From: G965220825 sp965220825
Lineage (GTDB): Bacteria > Pseudomonadota > Alphaproteobacteria > UBA828
Direction: 5' to 3'
Length of the DNA: 64,000 nucleotides
NCBI GenBank assembly: GCA_965220825.1
Contig: OZ244839.1
Span: 1,364,001-1,428,000, forward strand
Of this stretch, positions 36,034 through 43,768 are shown one piece after another (position 1 is the first letter of the stretch; each line of letters starts with the position of its first letter). The position numbers and the translations under genes were made by a program. The notes beneath the pieces were generated by a model. That model worked only from the letters and a program-made list of their open reading frames with translations. It was not told the origin of the DNA and ran no database searches.

Positions 36034-37362
36034 TCAGACCGGAAAGCGCAATTCGGCGCGCAGGCCCCCAAGCGCCGCGGCGCCGAGATGGATGTCGCCG
36101 CCATGGCTGCGGGCGATGTCCCGCGCGATGGCGAGACCGAGCCCTGTGCCGCCGGTCTTGGGGTTTCGCGTCTCGTCGAGACGGAAGAACGGCTTGAAGA
36201 CCGCCTCCCGTTGATCTTCCGGGATGCCGGGGCCGTCGTCCTCCACGCTGATCGCGACCGCATCGTGCCGCCGCGTCACGGCGATCTCCACCCGCTCGCC
36301 GTGGCGCAGAGCGTTTTCCACCAGGTTGGTGATGCAGCGCTTGATCGCATTGGGCCTGAACGCCACCACCAGGGGGCGCTCGGTGCGCAGATGCACCTCC
36401 CCGCCCTTGCGCCGTGCATTCGCCGCCACGTCGGCGACGAGATCCGCAAGGTCCGCCAAAACCGGTCGGGCGCCGTCCTGTCCGCTGGCGAAGACGAGAT
36501 ATTCGTCGATCATGTGTTCCATCTGCTCGACGTCGCTCTCCAGCTCGGCGAGTTCGCCGCCTGACCGGGGATTCGCGCCCGCCAGCAGCGCCAGCTGGAG
36601 CTTCATGCGGGCGAGCGGCGTGCGCAGATCGTGAGAGACGCCGGCCAGCATCTCGGTGCGCTGGCCGATCTGGCGCCGGATGCGCGCCTGCATCTGGTTG
36701 AAGGCCGATGCGGCACGGCGGATCTCCGTCGCGCCGGAGGGCTTGAGGTCGTCCACCGTTCGACCCTTGCCGAGCGCGTCCGCGGCGTCCACGAGCCGCC
36801 GGATGGGGCGCATCTGGTTGCGCAGGAACAGCGCGGCGACCCCAGTGACGACGACGGCCGTTCCCGTCATCCACAGGATGAACAGATAGGTGGTGGAGCT
36901 CCGCATGCGCTTGGCCGGCGTCAGCACCGTCAGCACGCCGTCGGGCTGCTGGATGCGGACGGAGATGCGCTCATCGGGGCGTGCGGTCTCGATATGGTAC
37001 GGGTAGGAGAGGCGGTGCCCGAGCGCCTCATGGAGCATGCGGTCGGCGATCCGGTCGCCCCGGGGAGGCGGCTCGTCGGGCAGCACGGCCCCGCCCTCGA
37101 AGACGATTTCGAGCCGCATCTCGCTCTGGGCCGTGCGCTCGATCCAGCCTTGCAGGCCGGGCTCCGAGCGCTCCTGCAGGAAGCGCATCACCGTCATGAT
37201 GTCGCCGGTGATCCCGAGGGCGAGCTGGCGGCTGACCGTGTCCCAATGGCGCTCGAAGAAGATATAGGCGACCACGCCCTGGAGCAGGACCAGCGGCATC
37301 AGCATGATGAGGAACGACCGCCAGAAGAGGCCCTGCGGCACGATCCGCCGGACGAGGTTCAC
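36034..37362 (-). CDS. EnvZ-like sensor histidine kinase
   Basis: A 442-aa membrane kinase: TM1 about 12-36, periplasmic sensor about 37-158, TM2 about 159-181, HAMP about 182-232, HisKA with phospho-acceptor His244 in GVSHDLRTPLARMK, then HATPase with N-box NLVENALRHG, G1 DDGPGIP and G2 GGTGLGLAI. The H-D-L-R-T-P box and length resemble EnvZ. It follows its response regulator by 30 bp and is probably co-transcribed with it and the MarR gene. Signal unknown. Confidence 0.93.
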   Translation of the reverse strand: MNLVRRIVPQGLFWRSFLIMLMPLVLLQGVVAYIFFERHWDTVSRQLALGITGDIMTVMRFLQERSEPGLQGWIERTAQSEMRLEIVFEGGAVLPDEPPPRGDRIADRMLHEALGHRLSYPYHIETARPDERISVRIQQPDGVLTVLTPAKRMRSSTTYLFILWMTGTAVVVTGVAALFLRNQMRPIRRLVDAADALGKGRTVDDLKPSGATEIRRAASAFNQMQARIRRQIGQRTEMLAGVSHDLRTPLARMKLQLALLAGANPRSGGELAELESDVEQMEHMIDEYLVFASGQDGARPVLADLADLVADVAANARRKGGEVHLRTERPLVVAFRPNAIKRCITNLVENALRHGERVEIAVTRRHDAVAISVEDDGPGIPEDQREAVFKPFFRLDETRNPKTGGTGLGLAIARDIARSHGGDIHLGAAALGGLRAELRFPV

Positions 37363-37392
37363 GCCCTTCGCTCCCTGCGCGTGCGCGCCGGC

Positions 37393-38130
37393 TCAATCGG
37401 TCCGCAGCGCATAGCCTCGACCCCAGACGGTCATCAGATAGCGGGGGTTGCGCGGGTCCGCCTCCAGCTTGCCGCGCAGGCGGTTTATCTGCACGTCGAT
37501 GGCGCGGCGCGAGGCGTCCAGCCCCAGACGCCCGCACAGCACGTCCCGGCTGAGGGTCGTGCCGGGATGCGCCGCGAACACCCGCAGCAGCTCGGCTTCG
37601 GCCCGTGTGAGCCGCACCGTCTCGTCGCCCCGCAGCAGTTCGTCCCGTGCGGGGAAGTAGCGGACATCGCCCATCCTGAGGAAACCCCGGGTGGGTGCGG
37701 CCGCATGGCGCGGCCCGGCGCGGCGCAGGATCGTCGCGATGCGGAGCAGCAGCTCGCGCGGCTCGAACGGCTTGGTGAGATAGTCGTCGGCACCGCTCTC
37801 CAGCCCCGCGATGCGATCCTCGGCCCCGCCCCTGGCCGTCAGCAGCAGGATGGGCACCGTGCTGGTGGTCCGAAGCTTGTGCGCGAGCTCGACCCCCGAC
37901 ATGCCGGGCATCATCACGTCGAGCACGATAAGCCCGAAGGCGAAGCCCTGGAGCTTCTCAAGGGCGGTGTCCGCCGAATCCGCGGTCGTGACGCGATAGC
38001 CGTTGTCCTGGAGGTAGCGTTGCAGCAGATCCCGCAGACGGTCGTCATCGTCCACCACGAGGATATGCGGCGTGCCGCCGCTGCGCGCATGGATATCCCG
38101 GGGCGACTCTGCCGTCGGTCCTCCGCTCAT
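37393..38130 (-). CDS. OmpR-family response regulator
   Basis: A 245-aa two-domain regulator. The receiver has acidic pocket DDDD at 27-30, phospho-acceptor Asp71 in IVLDVMMPGMSG and Lys120 in LTKPF; the C-terminal winged helix (about 150-245) ends in DVQINRLRGKLE and YLMTVWGRGYAL. It is the upstream partner of the EnvZ-like kinase. The N-terminus has about 20 low-complexity residues ahead of the receiver, so the true start could be slightly downstream. Confidence 0.94.
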   Translation of the reverse strand: MSGGPTAESPRDIHARSGGTPHILVVDDDDRLRDLLQRYLQDNGYRVTTADSADTALEKLQGFAFGLIVLDVMMPGMSGVELAHKLRTTSTVPILLLTARGGAEDRIAGLESGADDYLTKPFEPRELLLRIATILRRAGPRHAAAPTRGFLRMGDVRYFPARDELLRGDETVRLTRAEAELLRVFAAHPGTTLSRDVLCGRLGLDASRRAIDVQINRLRGKLEADPRNPRYLMTVWGRGYALRTD

Positions 38131-38181
38131 CTCGCCGCCTCTCCTTCCTGGTCCGCGCGCCGGCCGCGGACCGGACCGCGT

Positions 38182-38664
38182 TCAAGCGCGGTCGAAGCGG
38201 TGCCGCTCCGCCTCGTCGATCAGTTCGGCAAGCACCTCCCGATAGCCGGAGACGGCGCCGCCGCCGGCCGCGCGGTAGGCGCGGGCGATGCGGGCGCGCT
38301 GCACCGCCGAAAGCCGCCTCTCCAGCGCGGACCCGGCTTCGGTAAGGGTAAGCAGGCGCCGGCGCCCGTCCTCCGGGTCGTGCCGGGCGGCCACCAGCTT
38401 CTCGCGCATGAGCCGGCCGAGCACGCGGGAGAGGCTCTGCCGCGTGACCCGGAGAATCGCGAGCAGCTCGGCGACGGCGATGCCCGGGTTGCGCCCGATG
38501 AAGTAGAGGGCCCGGTGGTGCGCGCGCCCGAAACCGTAACCCGCGAGAATCGCGTCGCATTCCGCCGTGAAGTCGCGATAGGCGAAGAACAGAAGCTCCA
38601 TCCCCTCATGGAGCTGGTCTTCCCGCAGATAGAGCGGATTGGAGCCCGATTTTGCGTCAGTCAT
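38182..38664 (-). CDS. MarR-family transcriptional regulator
   Basis: A 160-aa winged-helix repressor. The DNA-recognition helix region is AELLAILRVTRQSLSRVLGRLMREKLV and the wing ARHDPEDGRRRLLTLTEAG. It is upstream of the OmpR/EnvZ-like pair (51 bp gap) and divergent from ilvE, 73 bp apart. A palindrome overlapping its own start codon suggests autoregulation and perhaps control of ilvE. The N-terminal region (EGMELLFFAYRDFTAECDAILAGYGFGRAHHRALYFIGRNPG) forms the dimerisation helices. Confidence 0.93.
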   Translation of the reverse strand: MTDAKSGSNPLYLREDQLHEGMELLFFAYRDFTAECDAILAGYGFGRAHHRALYFIGRNPGIAVAELLAILRVTRQSLSRVLGRLMREKLVAARHDPEDGRRRLLTLTEAGSALERRLSAVQRARIARAYRAAGGGAVSGYREVLAELIDEAERHRFDRA

Positions 38665-38677
38665 ATTGACTTATATG
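38662..38677. promoter_or_regulatory. Candidate operator overlapping the marR-type start codon
   Basis: The inverted repeat CATAT-TGACTT-ATATG has perfect 5-bp arms and includes the start codon of the MarR-family gene on the minus strand; it sits in the 73-bp space shared with ilvE. AT-rich palindromes of this size are common MarR sites. Function is inferred from position only. Confidence 0.4.
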
Positions 38678-38737
38678 CAGGCCGATGATACGCAGCGCAA
38701 CCGGTTTTCCCCCCGACCTCCGAAGAGACCGAACGCC

Positions 38738-39619
38738 ATGGCCGAGTTGCTGCCATATGATGATCGAGACGGCACGATCTGGTACGACGGCGCCATGGTG
38801 CCGTGGCGGGAGGCCAAGGCCCATGTGCTGAGCCATGCCCTCCACTATGCGAGCTGCGTGTTCGAGGGCGAGCGGGTCTATGACGGGCGCATCTTCAAGG
38901 TGGAAGAGCACACCCGGCGCCTGATCGACTCCGCCCGGGCGCTGGATTTCGAGATTCCCTATGACTGCGAGACGCTGGTATCGGCCTCGAAAGAGGTGGT
39001 GGAGGCGCTCGGCATCGGCGACGGCTATCTCCGTCCCGTCGCCTGGCGGGGCTCGGACATGATGGGAGTCTCGGCGCAGCACACCCGGATCCATGTCGCG
39101 ATCGCCGCCTGGCCCTGGCCGCCCTATTTCGGCGAGGAGGCCCGCCAGCGCGGCATCAAGCTGAAGACCGCCAAGTGGCGGCGCCCCGCACCGGACACGG
39201 CGCCGGTGAAGGCGAAGGCCGCGGGCCTCTACATGATCTGTACGCTGAGCAAGCACGCGGCGGAGGCCGAGGGCTACCACGACGCCCTGATGCTGGACTG
39301 GCGCGGGAGGGTGGCGGAGGCCACCGGCGCCAACATCTTTCTGGTTCAGAACGGCGTCATCCACACGCCCACGCCCGACTGCTTCCTGGACGGCATCACC
39401 CGGCGCACGGTGATCGAGCTCGCCCGCCGCCGGGGCTACGAAGTGGTGGAGCGCACCGTCATGCCGGAGGAACTCGCGAAGACCGACGAGATCTTCCTTA
39501 CCGGCACGGCCGCCGAGGTCACGCCCGTGGGCGAGATCGACGACTGCAACTTTCAGGTCGGCCCCGTGACCCGCACCCTCATGGCCGACTACGAAGCCGC
39601 CGTCCGCGCCACCGACTGA
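38738..39619 (+). CDS. ilvE: Branched-chain amino acid aminotransferase
   Basis: A 293-aa fold-type IV PLP enzyme for the last step of Ile/Val/Leu synthesis. GTIWYDGAMVPWREAKAHVLSHALHYASCVFEGERVY is the classic opening, the PLP Lys is in VKAKAAGLYMIC, and EATGANIFLV and FLTGTAAEVTPVGEID complete the active site. ATG at 38738 is chosen over upstream in-frame starts that lie in the regulatory gap. Palindromic repeat P2 begins 17 bp after the stop. Confidence 0.95.
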   Translation: MAELLPYDDRDGTIWYDGAMVPWREAKAHVLSHALHYASCVFEGERVYDGRIFKVEEHTRRLIDSARALDFEIPYDCETLVSASKEVVEALGIGDGYLRPVAWRGSDMMGVSAQHTRIHVAIAAWPWPPYFGEEARQRGIKLKTAKWRRPAPDTAPVKAKAAGLYMICTLSKHAAEAEGYHDALMLDWRGRVAEATGANIFLVQNGVIHTPTPDCFLDGITRRTVIELARRRGYEVVERTVMPEELAKTDEIFLTGTAAEVTPVGEIDDCNFQVGPVTRTLMADYEAAVRATD

Positions 39620-39635
39620 CCCCGCAAAAGGAACC

Positions 39636-39709
39636 GGTGCGCGGGTCTCCCGGCCCGCATGTTGTTGGTTTTGAAAGACGAAAAATGCGGGCCTGGAGAC
39701 CCGCGCACC
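39636..39709. repeat. Palindromic repeat copy P2
   Basis: Complete 74-bp copy with arms starting GGTGCGCGGGTCTCC and ending GGAGACCCGCGCACC, and a central T-run/A-run. It lies 17 bp downstream of ilvE and 80 bp upstream of the HEPN gene, where it could stop ilvE transcripts. One arm carries a C-for-A change (CTCCCGG) relative to other copies. Confidence 0.85.
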
Positions 39710-39789
39710 GAAAAGGGGCGAATAAGGCCCTTGCCCCCGCCATCGGCTCGCGCCACAAACCGAACCGGGCCATGTAGAGCGAGCGCGGC

Positions 39790-40206
39790 ATGATCGACTA
39801 CGGCACGCTCCGCTTGTCTCTCGAACGTCTTGAAGAGCAACACGCCAACTACCGGCAGGGGAACCCGGCGCTATCGGATCTGGACCGCGAGGGAATCGCC
39901 GAATCCGTCATCCAGCGCTTCGAAACCTGCTACGACTGCCTGTGGAAGGTCCTGAAGCGGCACCTCACCGAGGTTCTGGGCATCCCCGATCCTCCGAACA
40001 GCCCCAAGCCCATCTTCCGGCTGGCGAACGAGAACGATCTGCTTCGCTCGTCCGTGGAGCAGTGGCTGCGATACACCGATGCCCGCATCGGCACGTCCCA
40101 TGACTATGACGGCAAGAAAGCCAAGGCCTGCCTCGCATTGGTACCGGATTTCATCGGCGACGCCATCGATCTCTACCGCACCATGAGCGGTGCCTCATGG
40201 CAGTAA
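39790..40206 (+). CDS. HI0074-type HEPN protein (nucleotidyltransferase substrate-binding family)
   Basis: A 138-aa all-helical protein: LRLSLERLEEQHANYR, AESVIQRFETCYDCLWKVLKRHLTEVLGI, and LRYTDARIGTSHDYDGKKA match the HI0074 family, which partners MNT-type nucleotidyltransferases (HEPN/MNT modules, often toxin-antitoxin pairs). The usual HEPN RNase motif Rx4-6H is represented only loosely by ARIGTSH. It overlaps the next gene by 10 bp, so the two form an operon. The partner is interrupted by a stop, which raises the question of how this protein is controlled. Confidence 0.85.
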   Translation: MIDYGTLRLSLERLEEQHANYRQGNPALSDLDREGIAESVIQRFETCYDCLWKVLKRHLTEVLGIPDPPNSPKPIFRLANENDLLRSSVEQWLRYTDARIGTSHDYDGKKAKACLALVPDFIGDAIDLYRTMSGASWQ

Positions 40207-40520
40207 CCGGGGCCATCGACATCACGGCCGCCGAGCGCGCGGCGGTTCTGGAGCTTCTCAGACGCCACCTGCCCGGCACGGCAGCCTAGGCGTATGGCTC
40301 GCGGGTGACGGGGACGTCCCGGCCGCGGTCCGACCTCGATCTCGTCGTCTTCGCGACGCCCGCGCAGCAACGGCAGGTGGGCGACCTTCGGAAGGCATTC
40401 GAGGAAAGCAATCTGCCGTTCCGGGTCGACCTGTTCGTCTGGGACGAGGTGCCGGAGTCGTTCCGCACCCGGATCGCGGCGGCGCATGTGGCGCTGGTCG
40501 AACGCACACCGCCGAGATGA
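40197..40520 (+). pseudogene. Minimal nucleotidyltransferase (MNT) interrupted by an in-frame TAG
   Basis: The frame from ATG 40197 encodes MAVTGAIDITAAERAAVLELLRR..., then TAG at 40287-40289, then AYGSRVTGTSRPRSDLDLVVF through a normal end at 40520. GSRxxGx(5)SDxDL is the MNT nucleotide-binding motif. The residue just before AYGSR is usually Trp in this family, so TGG to TAG is the simplest explanation. The part after the stop could restart only at GTG 40305, which cuts the GSR motif. Without suppression the gene is broken. Partner of the upstream HEPN gene. Confidence 0.8.
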
Positions 40521-40523
40521 TTT

Positions 40524-40598
40524 GGTGCGCGGCTCTCCACACCCGCATGTTGTTGTTTTTCGAACGAAGAAAAATGCGGGCCTGGAGATCCGCGCACC
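40524..40598. repeat. Palindromic repeat copy P3
   Basis: A 75-bp copy between the convergent 3' ends of the MNT pseudogene (stop at 40520) and moaE. The left arm has several changes (CTCTCCACACCC), while the right arm is close to consensus. Its two hairpin-plus-T-run halves would serve both transcription units. Confidence 0.85.
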
Positions 40599-40621
40599 GG
40601 AAAAAGGGGCGGCCCGCGGCT

Positions 40622-41074
40622 CTATTCGATCCAGCGGGCGGCGGCGCGGTCGTCGGCGGTGCGGGCGGAGACCCAGCGGGGGCCGCCCGCGGTCTCCTCA
40701 CGTTTCCAGAAGGGTGCCCGGGTCTTCAGCCAGTCGATGAGGAAGGCGCAGGAATCGAGCGCAGCCTCGCGGTGGGCGGCGGCGGTGACCACCAGGACGA
40801 TACGCTCCCCGGGCTCCAGGCGGCCGTAGCGGTGCACGATGAGGGAAGCGTCCAGGCTCCAGCGCCGGCACGCCTCCGCCTCGATCTCGCCCAACTGCTT
40901 CTCCGTCATCGCCGGATAATGTTCGAGCGTCATGGCGGAGACCGCCTCGCCTTCACCCGCATCCGCGCGGACCACGCCGACGAAGGACGCGATACCGCCG
41001 ATCCCGGTCCGGCTCCGGGTCAGCGCCTCGATCTCCGCGCCGATATCGAAATCTTCCCGCTGGACGCGGATCAC
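40622..41074 (-). CDS. moaE: Molybdopterin synthase catalytic subunit MoaE
   Basis: MoaE (150 aa) takes sulfur from MoaD thiocarboxylate to make molybdopterin. GGIASFVGVVR, MTLEHYPAMTEKQL, VHRYGRLEPGERIVLVV, AHREAALDSCAFLIDWLKTRAPFWKRE carry the conserved Lys residues and the MoaD-tail groove. GTG at 41074 overlaps the moaD stop as GTGA and has GGAGG 6 bp upstream. It ends near palindromic copy P3. Confidence 0.95.
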   Translation of the reverse strand: MIRVQREDFDIGAEIEALTRSRTGIGGIASFVGVVRADAGEGEAVSAMTLEHYPAMTEKQLGEIEAEACRRWSLDASLIVHRYGRLEPGERIVLVVTAAAHREAALDSCAFLIDWLKTRAPFWKREETAGGPRWVSARTADDRAAARWIE

Positions 41075-41334
41075 GCGGCACCTCCCCCGCCGGTGACCGG
41101 CGGAAACAGCGCGATCTCGTCGTCCGCGGCGACCGCGCTGTCGGGCGATGCGAACTCCTGGTTGACGGCCGCGCGCACCACCGAGCGGTCGGCAAGCGCC
41201 GCCTCGTAGCCGCCGCCGCGGGCGCTCAGCCAGTCGAGCAGCGCGCCAACCGTCCGCACATCGTCCGGCGGGTGCACCTCCTCGGCGTCCACCCCGATAC
41301 GCTCGCGCAGCCAGGCGAAATAGAGCAGCTTCAT
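41071..41334 (-). CDS. moaD: Molybdopterin synthase sulfur-carrier subunit MoaD
   Basis: An 87-aa ubiquitin-fold protein starting MKLLYFAWLRERIGVDAEEV. The C-terminal part VAADDEIALFPPVTGGGG is typical of MoaD, but two alanines follow the glycines before the stop, whereas MoaD is normally activated on a C-terminal Gly-Gly. The codons for those glycines also form the ribosome site of moaE. ATG at 41334 overlaps the moeA stop as ATGA. Assigned as MoaD with good confidence; its maturation is uncertain. Confidence 0.9.
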   Translation of the reverse strand: MKLLYFAWLRERIGVDAEEVHPPDDVRTVGALLDWLSARGGGYEAALADRSVVRAAVNQEFASPDSAVAADDEIALFPPVTGGGGAA

Positions 41335-42605
41335 CGGTACATCTCGTTGAAGGGCAGGAAGTCCACCATGGCGCCCCTGTCGAGGAAGGTGAGGTCCTCC
41401 TCGAGCTCCACCAGCCCGTCGGCGAAGACGGCGGACGAGAGGATGCCGGCGCCGTCGCGGGCGAACTTCTCCGCCTCCAGCGCCCCGTCCGCCCCGGTCA
41501 CGAGCCTTGCGCGGAGCCACTCACGCCGCCCGCGCTTCTTCTTGTAGTCGAAGGCCGCGGGAACCCGGTAGCGTGCGGGCTCCACGTCGGTCGCGCCCGA
41601 GAGGCGCAGGATGAGAGGCCGCGCGAAGCGAAGGAAGGTCACCATCACCGCCACCGGATTGCCGGGCAGCCCGATGAAGGGCACGCGCCCCACCTGGCCC
41701 AGCGCGATGGGCCGGCCCGGCCGGATGGCGAGGCGCCAGAAATGGAGGTGGCCGAGCGCCTCCACCGCGGCCTTCACGTGATCCTCCTCCCCGGTGGACA
41801 TGCCGCCGGAGGTTAGCAGCAGGTCGTGCGCGGCGCTCGCGCCGTCCAGCGCGTCGCGGATCGCATCGAGCCGGTCCGGCAGGATCCCCATGTCGGTGAC
41901 GGTGCAGCCCAGACGCTCCGCGAGGCTCGCGATCACATAGCGGTTCGCGTCATAGATGCCGCCTTCGTCCAGCGCCGTCCCCGGCTCGCAGACCTCGTCG
42001 CCGGTGGAAAAGACGGCGACCCGCAGACGCCGGAACACGGGCAGCGCCGTGCGCCCCACCGAGGCCGCGAGGCCCACATCCTGCGGCCGGAGCCGCCGGC
42101 CCGCCGCGAGGATGGTCTCGCCCGAGGCGATGTCCTCCCCCGCCCTGCGGCGGTTGGCGCCCCGTCGGATTCCCGGGGGCACTACCACATGCTCCCCTTC
42201 GTGGCGGCAGTCCTCCTGCATCAGCACCGTATCGGGCCCCGGTGCGCCGCCTTCGCCCTCGGGCATGGGCGCGCCGGTGAAGACGCGGATCGCCTCGCCG
42301 CGCCGCGCCGCCCGCCCCAGCGGATGGCCCGCCGCCGCGCGCCCGGTGCAGGGAAGGCGGGTGTCCGCATCGCCTGCGAGATCGTCGAAGAACACGCCAT
42401 AGCCGTCCACCGCGGCGTTGTCGTGCGGCGGGACGGCGCGTTCGGAGACCACCGGCTCCGCCAGGATGCGCCCGTTGGCCGCCCGCAGGCCCACGGTCTC
42501 CTGCTCCGCGACGGGGCGCACCGCACGCTCGAGCCGGGCGAGCGCATCCGCCGCCGGCATGAGCGCGCCGCCGAACGCGAAACAGTCGTCGCTAAGCTGC
42601 GCCAT
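41331..42605 (-). CDS. moeA: Molybdopterin molybdenumtransferase MoeA
   Basis: MoeA (424 aa) inserts molybdate into adenylylated molybdopterin. NAAVDGYGVFFDDL, IRVFTGAPMPEG, VLMQEDC, RRAGEDI, STGDEV, TSGGMSTGEEDHV and GLPGNPVAVMV cover domains II, III and IV in order. ATG at 42605 is preferred to an upstream in-frame start because it gives MAQLSDDCF and overlaps the mobB end by 14 bp, matching the coupling elsewhere in the operon. Confidence 0.95.
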   Translation of the reverse strand: MAQLSDDCFAFGGALMPAADALARLERAVRPVAEQETVGLRAANGRILAEPVVSERAVPPHDNAAVDGYGVFFDDLAGDADTRLPCTGRAAAGHPLGRAARRGEAIRVFTGAPMPEGEGGAPGPDTVLMQEDCRHEGEHVVVPPGIRRGANRRRAGEDIASGETILAAGRRLRPQDVGLAASVGRTALPVFRRLRVAVFSTGDEVCEPGTALDEGGIYDANRYVIASLAERLGCTVTDMGILPDRLDAIRDALDGASAAHDLLLTSGGMSTGEEDHVKAAVEALGHLHFWRLAIRPGRPIALGQVGRVPFIGLPGNPVAVMVTFLRFARPLILRLSGATDVEPARYRVPAAFDYKKKRGRREWLRARLVTGADGALEAEKFARDGAGILSSAVFADGLVELEEDLTFLDRGAMVDFLPFNEMYR

Positions 42606-43137
42606 GGGCCGAGATCCGTTCCGCCGCCTCTCCCGCCCCGCAATGGGAGGCCACGAATGCCGCGATTTCCGCAATGTCGTCGAGATCGAACACGGGGATG
42701 GCGCGGTCCGGCAGCAGGGCCGGCGGCACCGGCGCGTCGCTCGCGACGGCCACGACCGTGGGATCGCCCGCGGCCAGAAGCGGGCCGCCCCCGCCGCGAT
42801 AGACCTCGATCTTGCGGTGGCCGCCCCGCTTGTACCCCTCGATCAGCACCAGGTCCACCGGGTCCAGCATGGCGAGCAGGCTGTCCAGCGACGGCTCGCC
42901 GCCTCCGCCCGTCTCGTGGAGATGGGCCCAGCGCTCCGGCGCCGCCAGCACGATGTCGCACGCACCGGCCGCCCGCCAGGCGCCTGCCGGATGGCCCTCG
43001 GGCAGAAGGTCGAAACCGTGGCGGGCATGCTTTACCGTCGCGACGCTGAGGCCCCGTGCGCGCAACCGGGGCAGCAGGCGGCAGACCAGCGTCGTCTTGC
43101 CGCTGCCGCTCCATCCGGTGATGCCGAACCGATGCAC
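42592..43137 (-). CDS. mobB: Molybdopterin-guanine dinucleotide biosynthesis protein MobB
   Basis: A 181-aa P-loop GTPase-like protein with Walker A TGWSGSGKTTL (about 7-17), VKHARHGFDLLPEGHPAGAW and LVLIEGYKRGGHRKIEVYR, all typical of MobB. It assists MobA in making the MGD form of the cofactor used by DMSO-reductase-family enzymes. It follows pgsA by 16 bp. No mobA is in the window. Confidence 0.93.
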   Translation of the reverse strand: MHRFGITGWSGSGKTTLVCRLLPRLRARGLSVATVKHARHGFDLLPEGHPAGAWRAAGACDIVLAAPERWAHLHETGGGGEPSLDSLLAMLDPVDLVLIEGYKRGGHRKIEVYRGGGGPLLAAGDPTVVAVASDAPVPPALLPDRAIPVFDLDDIAEIAAFVASHCGAGEAAERISAHGAA

Positions 43138-43153
43138 GTCCTCGACCCCGCCA

Positions 43154-43768
43154 TTATCCGCTGAGGCTGCGCCACGCGCGGCGAAGATAGCCGATTCCGG
43201 TGATCCAGGTGAGGGCGACGGCGAGCCACAGCAGGGCCTCGCCCGCCCGACTTACCAGCGCCGCAACGGAATCGCCCGCCACGGGGAAGGCCGGCACCGC
43301 GAGCAGCAGCGCGATGGCCGCCATCTGGGCGAAGGTCTTGCCCTTGGCGAGCGGCTGGACGGGGAGCCGCGCCCTGCCCGCCAGCGCTTCGCGCAAGCCC
43401 GCGACCAGGAACTCGCGGGCCAGGATCGCCGCCGCGGCGACGGCCGGCACGCGCTCGAAGGCGGTCAGCATTACCAGCGCGGCGGCGACCAGCAGCTTGT
43501 CCGCAATGGGATCGAGCGCACGCCCGAGGGCGGAGTGCTGGTCGAGGCGGCGGGCGAGCCAGCCATCCACGAAATCGCTGAGCGCCGCCAGCGCGAAGGC
43601 CCCGAAGGCGAGCGCATAGCCCGCCGCGCCCGGCAGGTAGAACGCGCCCACCAGGACGGGGACGAGCAGAATGCGGGCCAGCGTGACCGCATTGGGCCAG
43701 GTCAGCGCGCCGCGGTCCGCGGCGGCGGCCTCGGCGCCCCCGTCAGGCGTCGTCGTGGAAGTGGCCAT
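43154..43768 (-). CDS. pgsA: CDP-diacylglycerol--glycerol-3-phosphate 3-phosphatidyltransferase
   Basis: PgsA (204 aa) makes phosphatidylglycerol phosphate in the inner membrane. The CDP-alcohol phosphatidyltransferase motif DG(x)2AR(x)8G(x)3D(x)3D is seen in SDFVDGWLARRLDQHSALGRALDPIADK. NAVTLARILLVPVLV opens the first of about five or six TM segments. Its ATG overlaps the uvrC end by 26 bp, the usual uvrC-pgsA order. An Ala-rich N-terminal tail of about 20 residues precedes the core. Confidence 0.95.
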   Translation of the reverse strand: MATSTTTPDGGAEAAAADRGALTWPNAVTLARILLVPVLVGAFYLPGAAGYALAFGAFALAALSDFVDGWLARRLDQHSALGRALDPIADKLLVAAALVMLTAFERVPAVAAAAILAREFLVAGLREALAGRARLPVQPLAKGKTFAQMAAIALLLAVPAFPVAGDSVAALVSRAGEALLWLAVALTWITGIGYLRRAWRSLSG

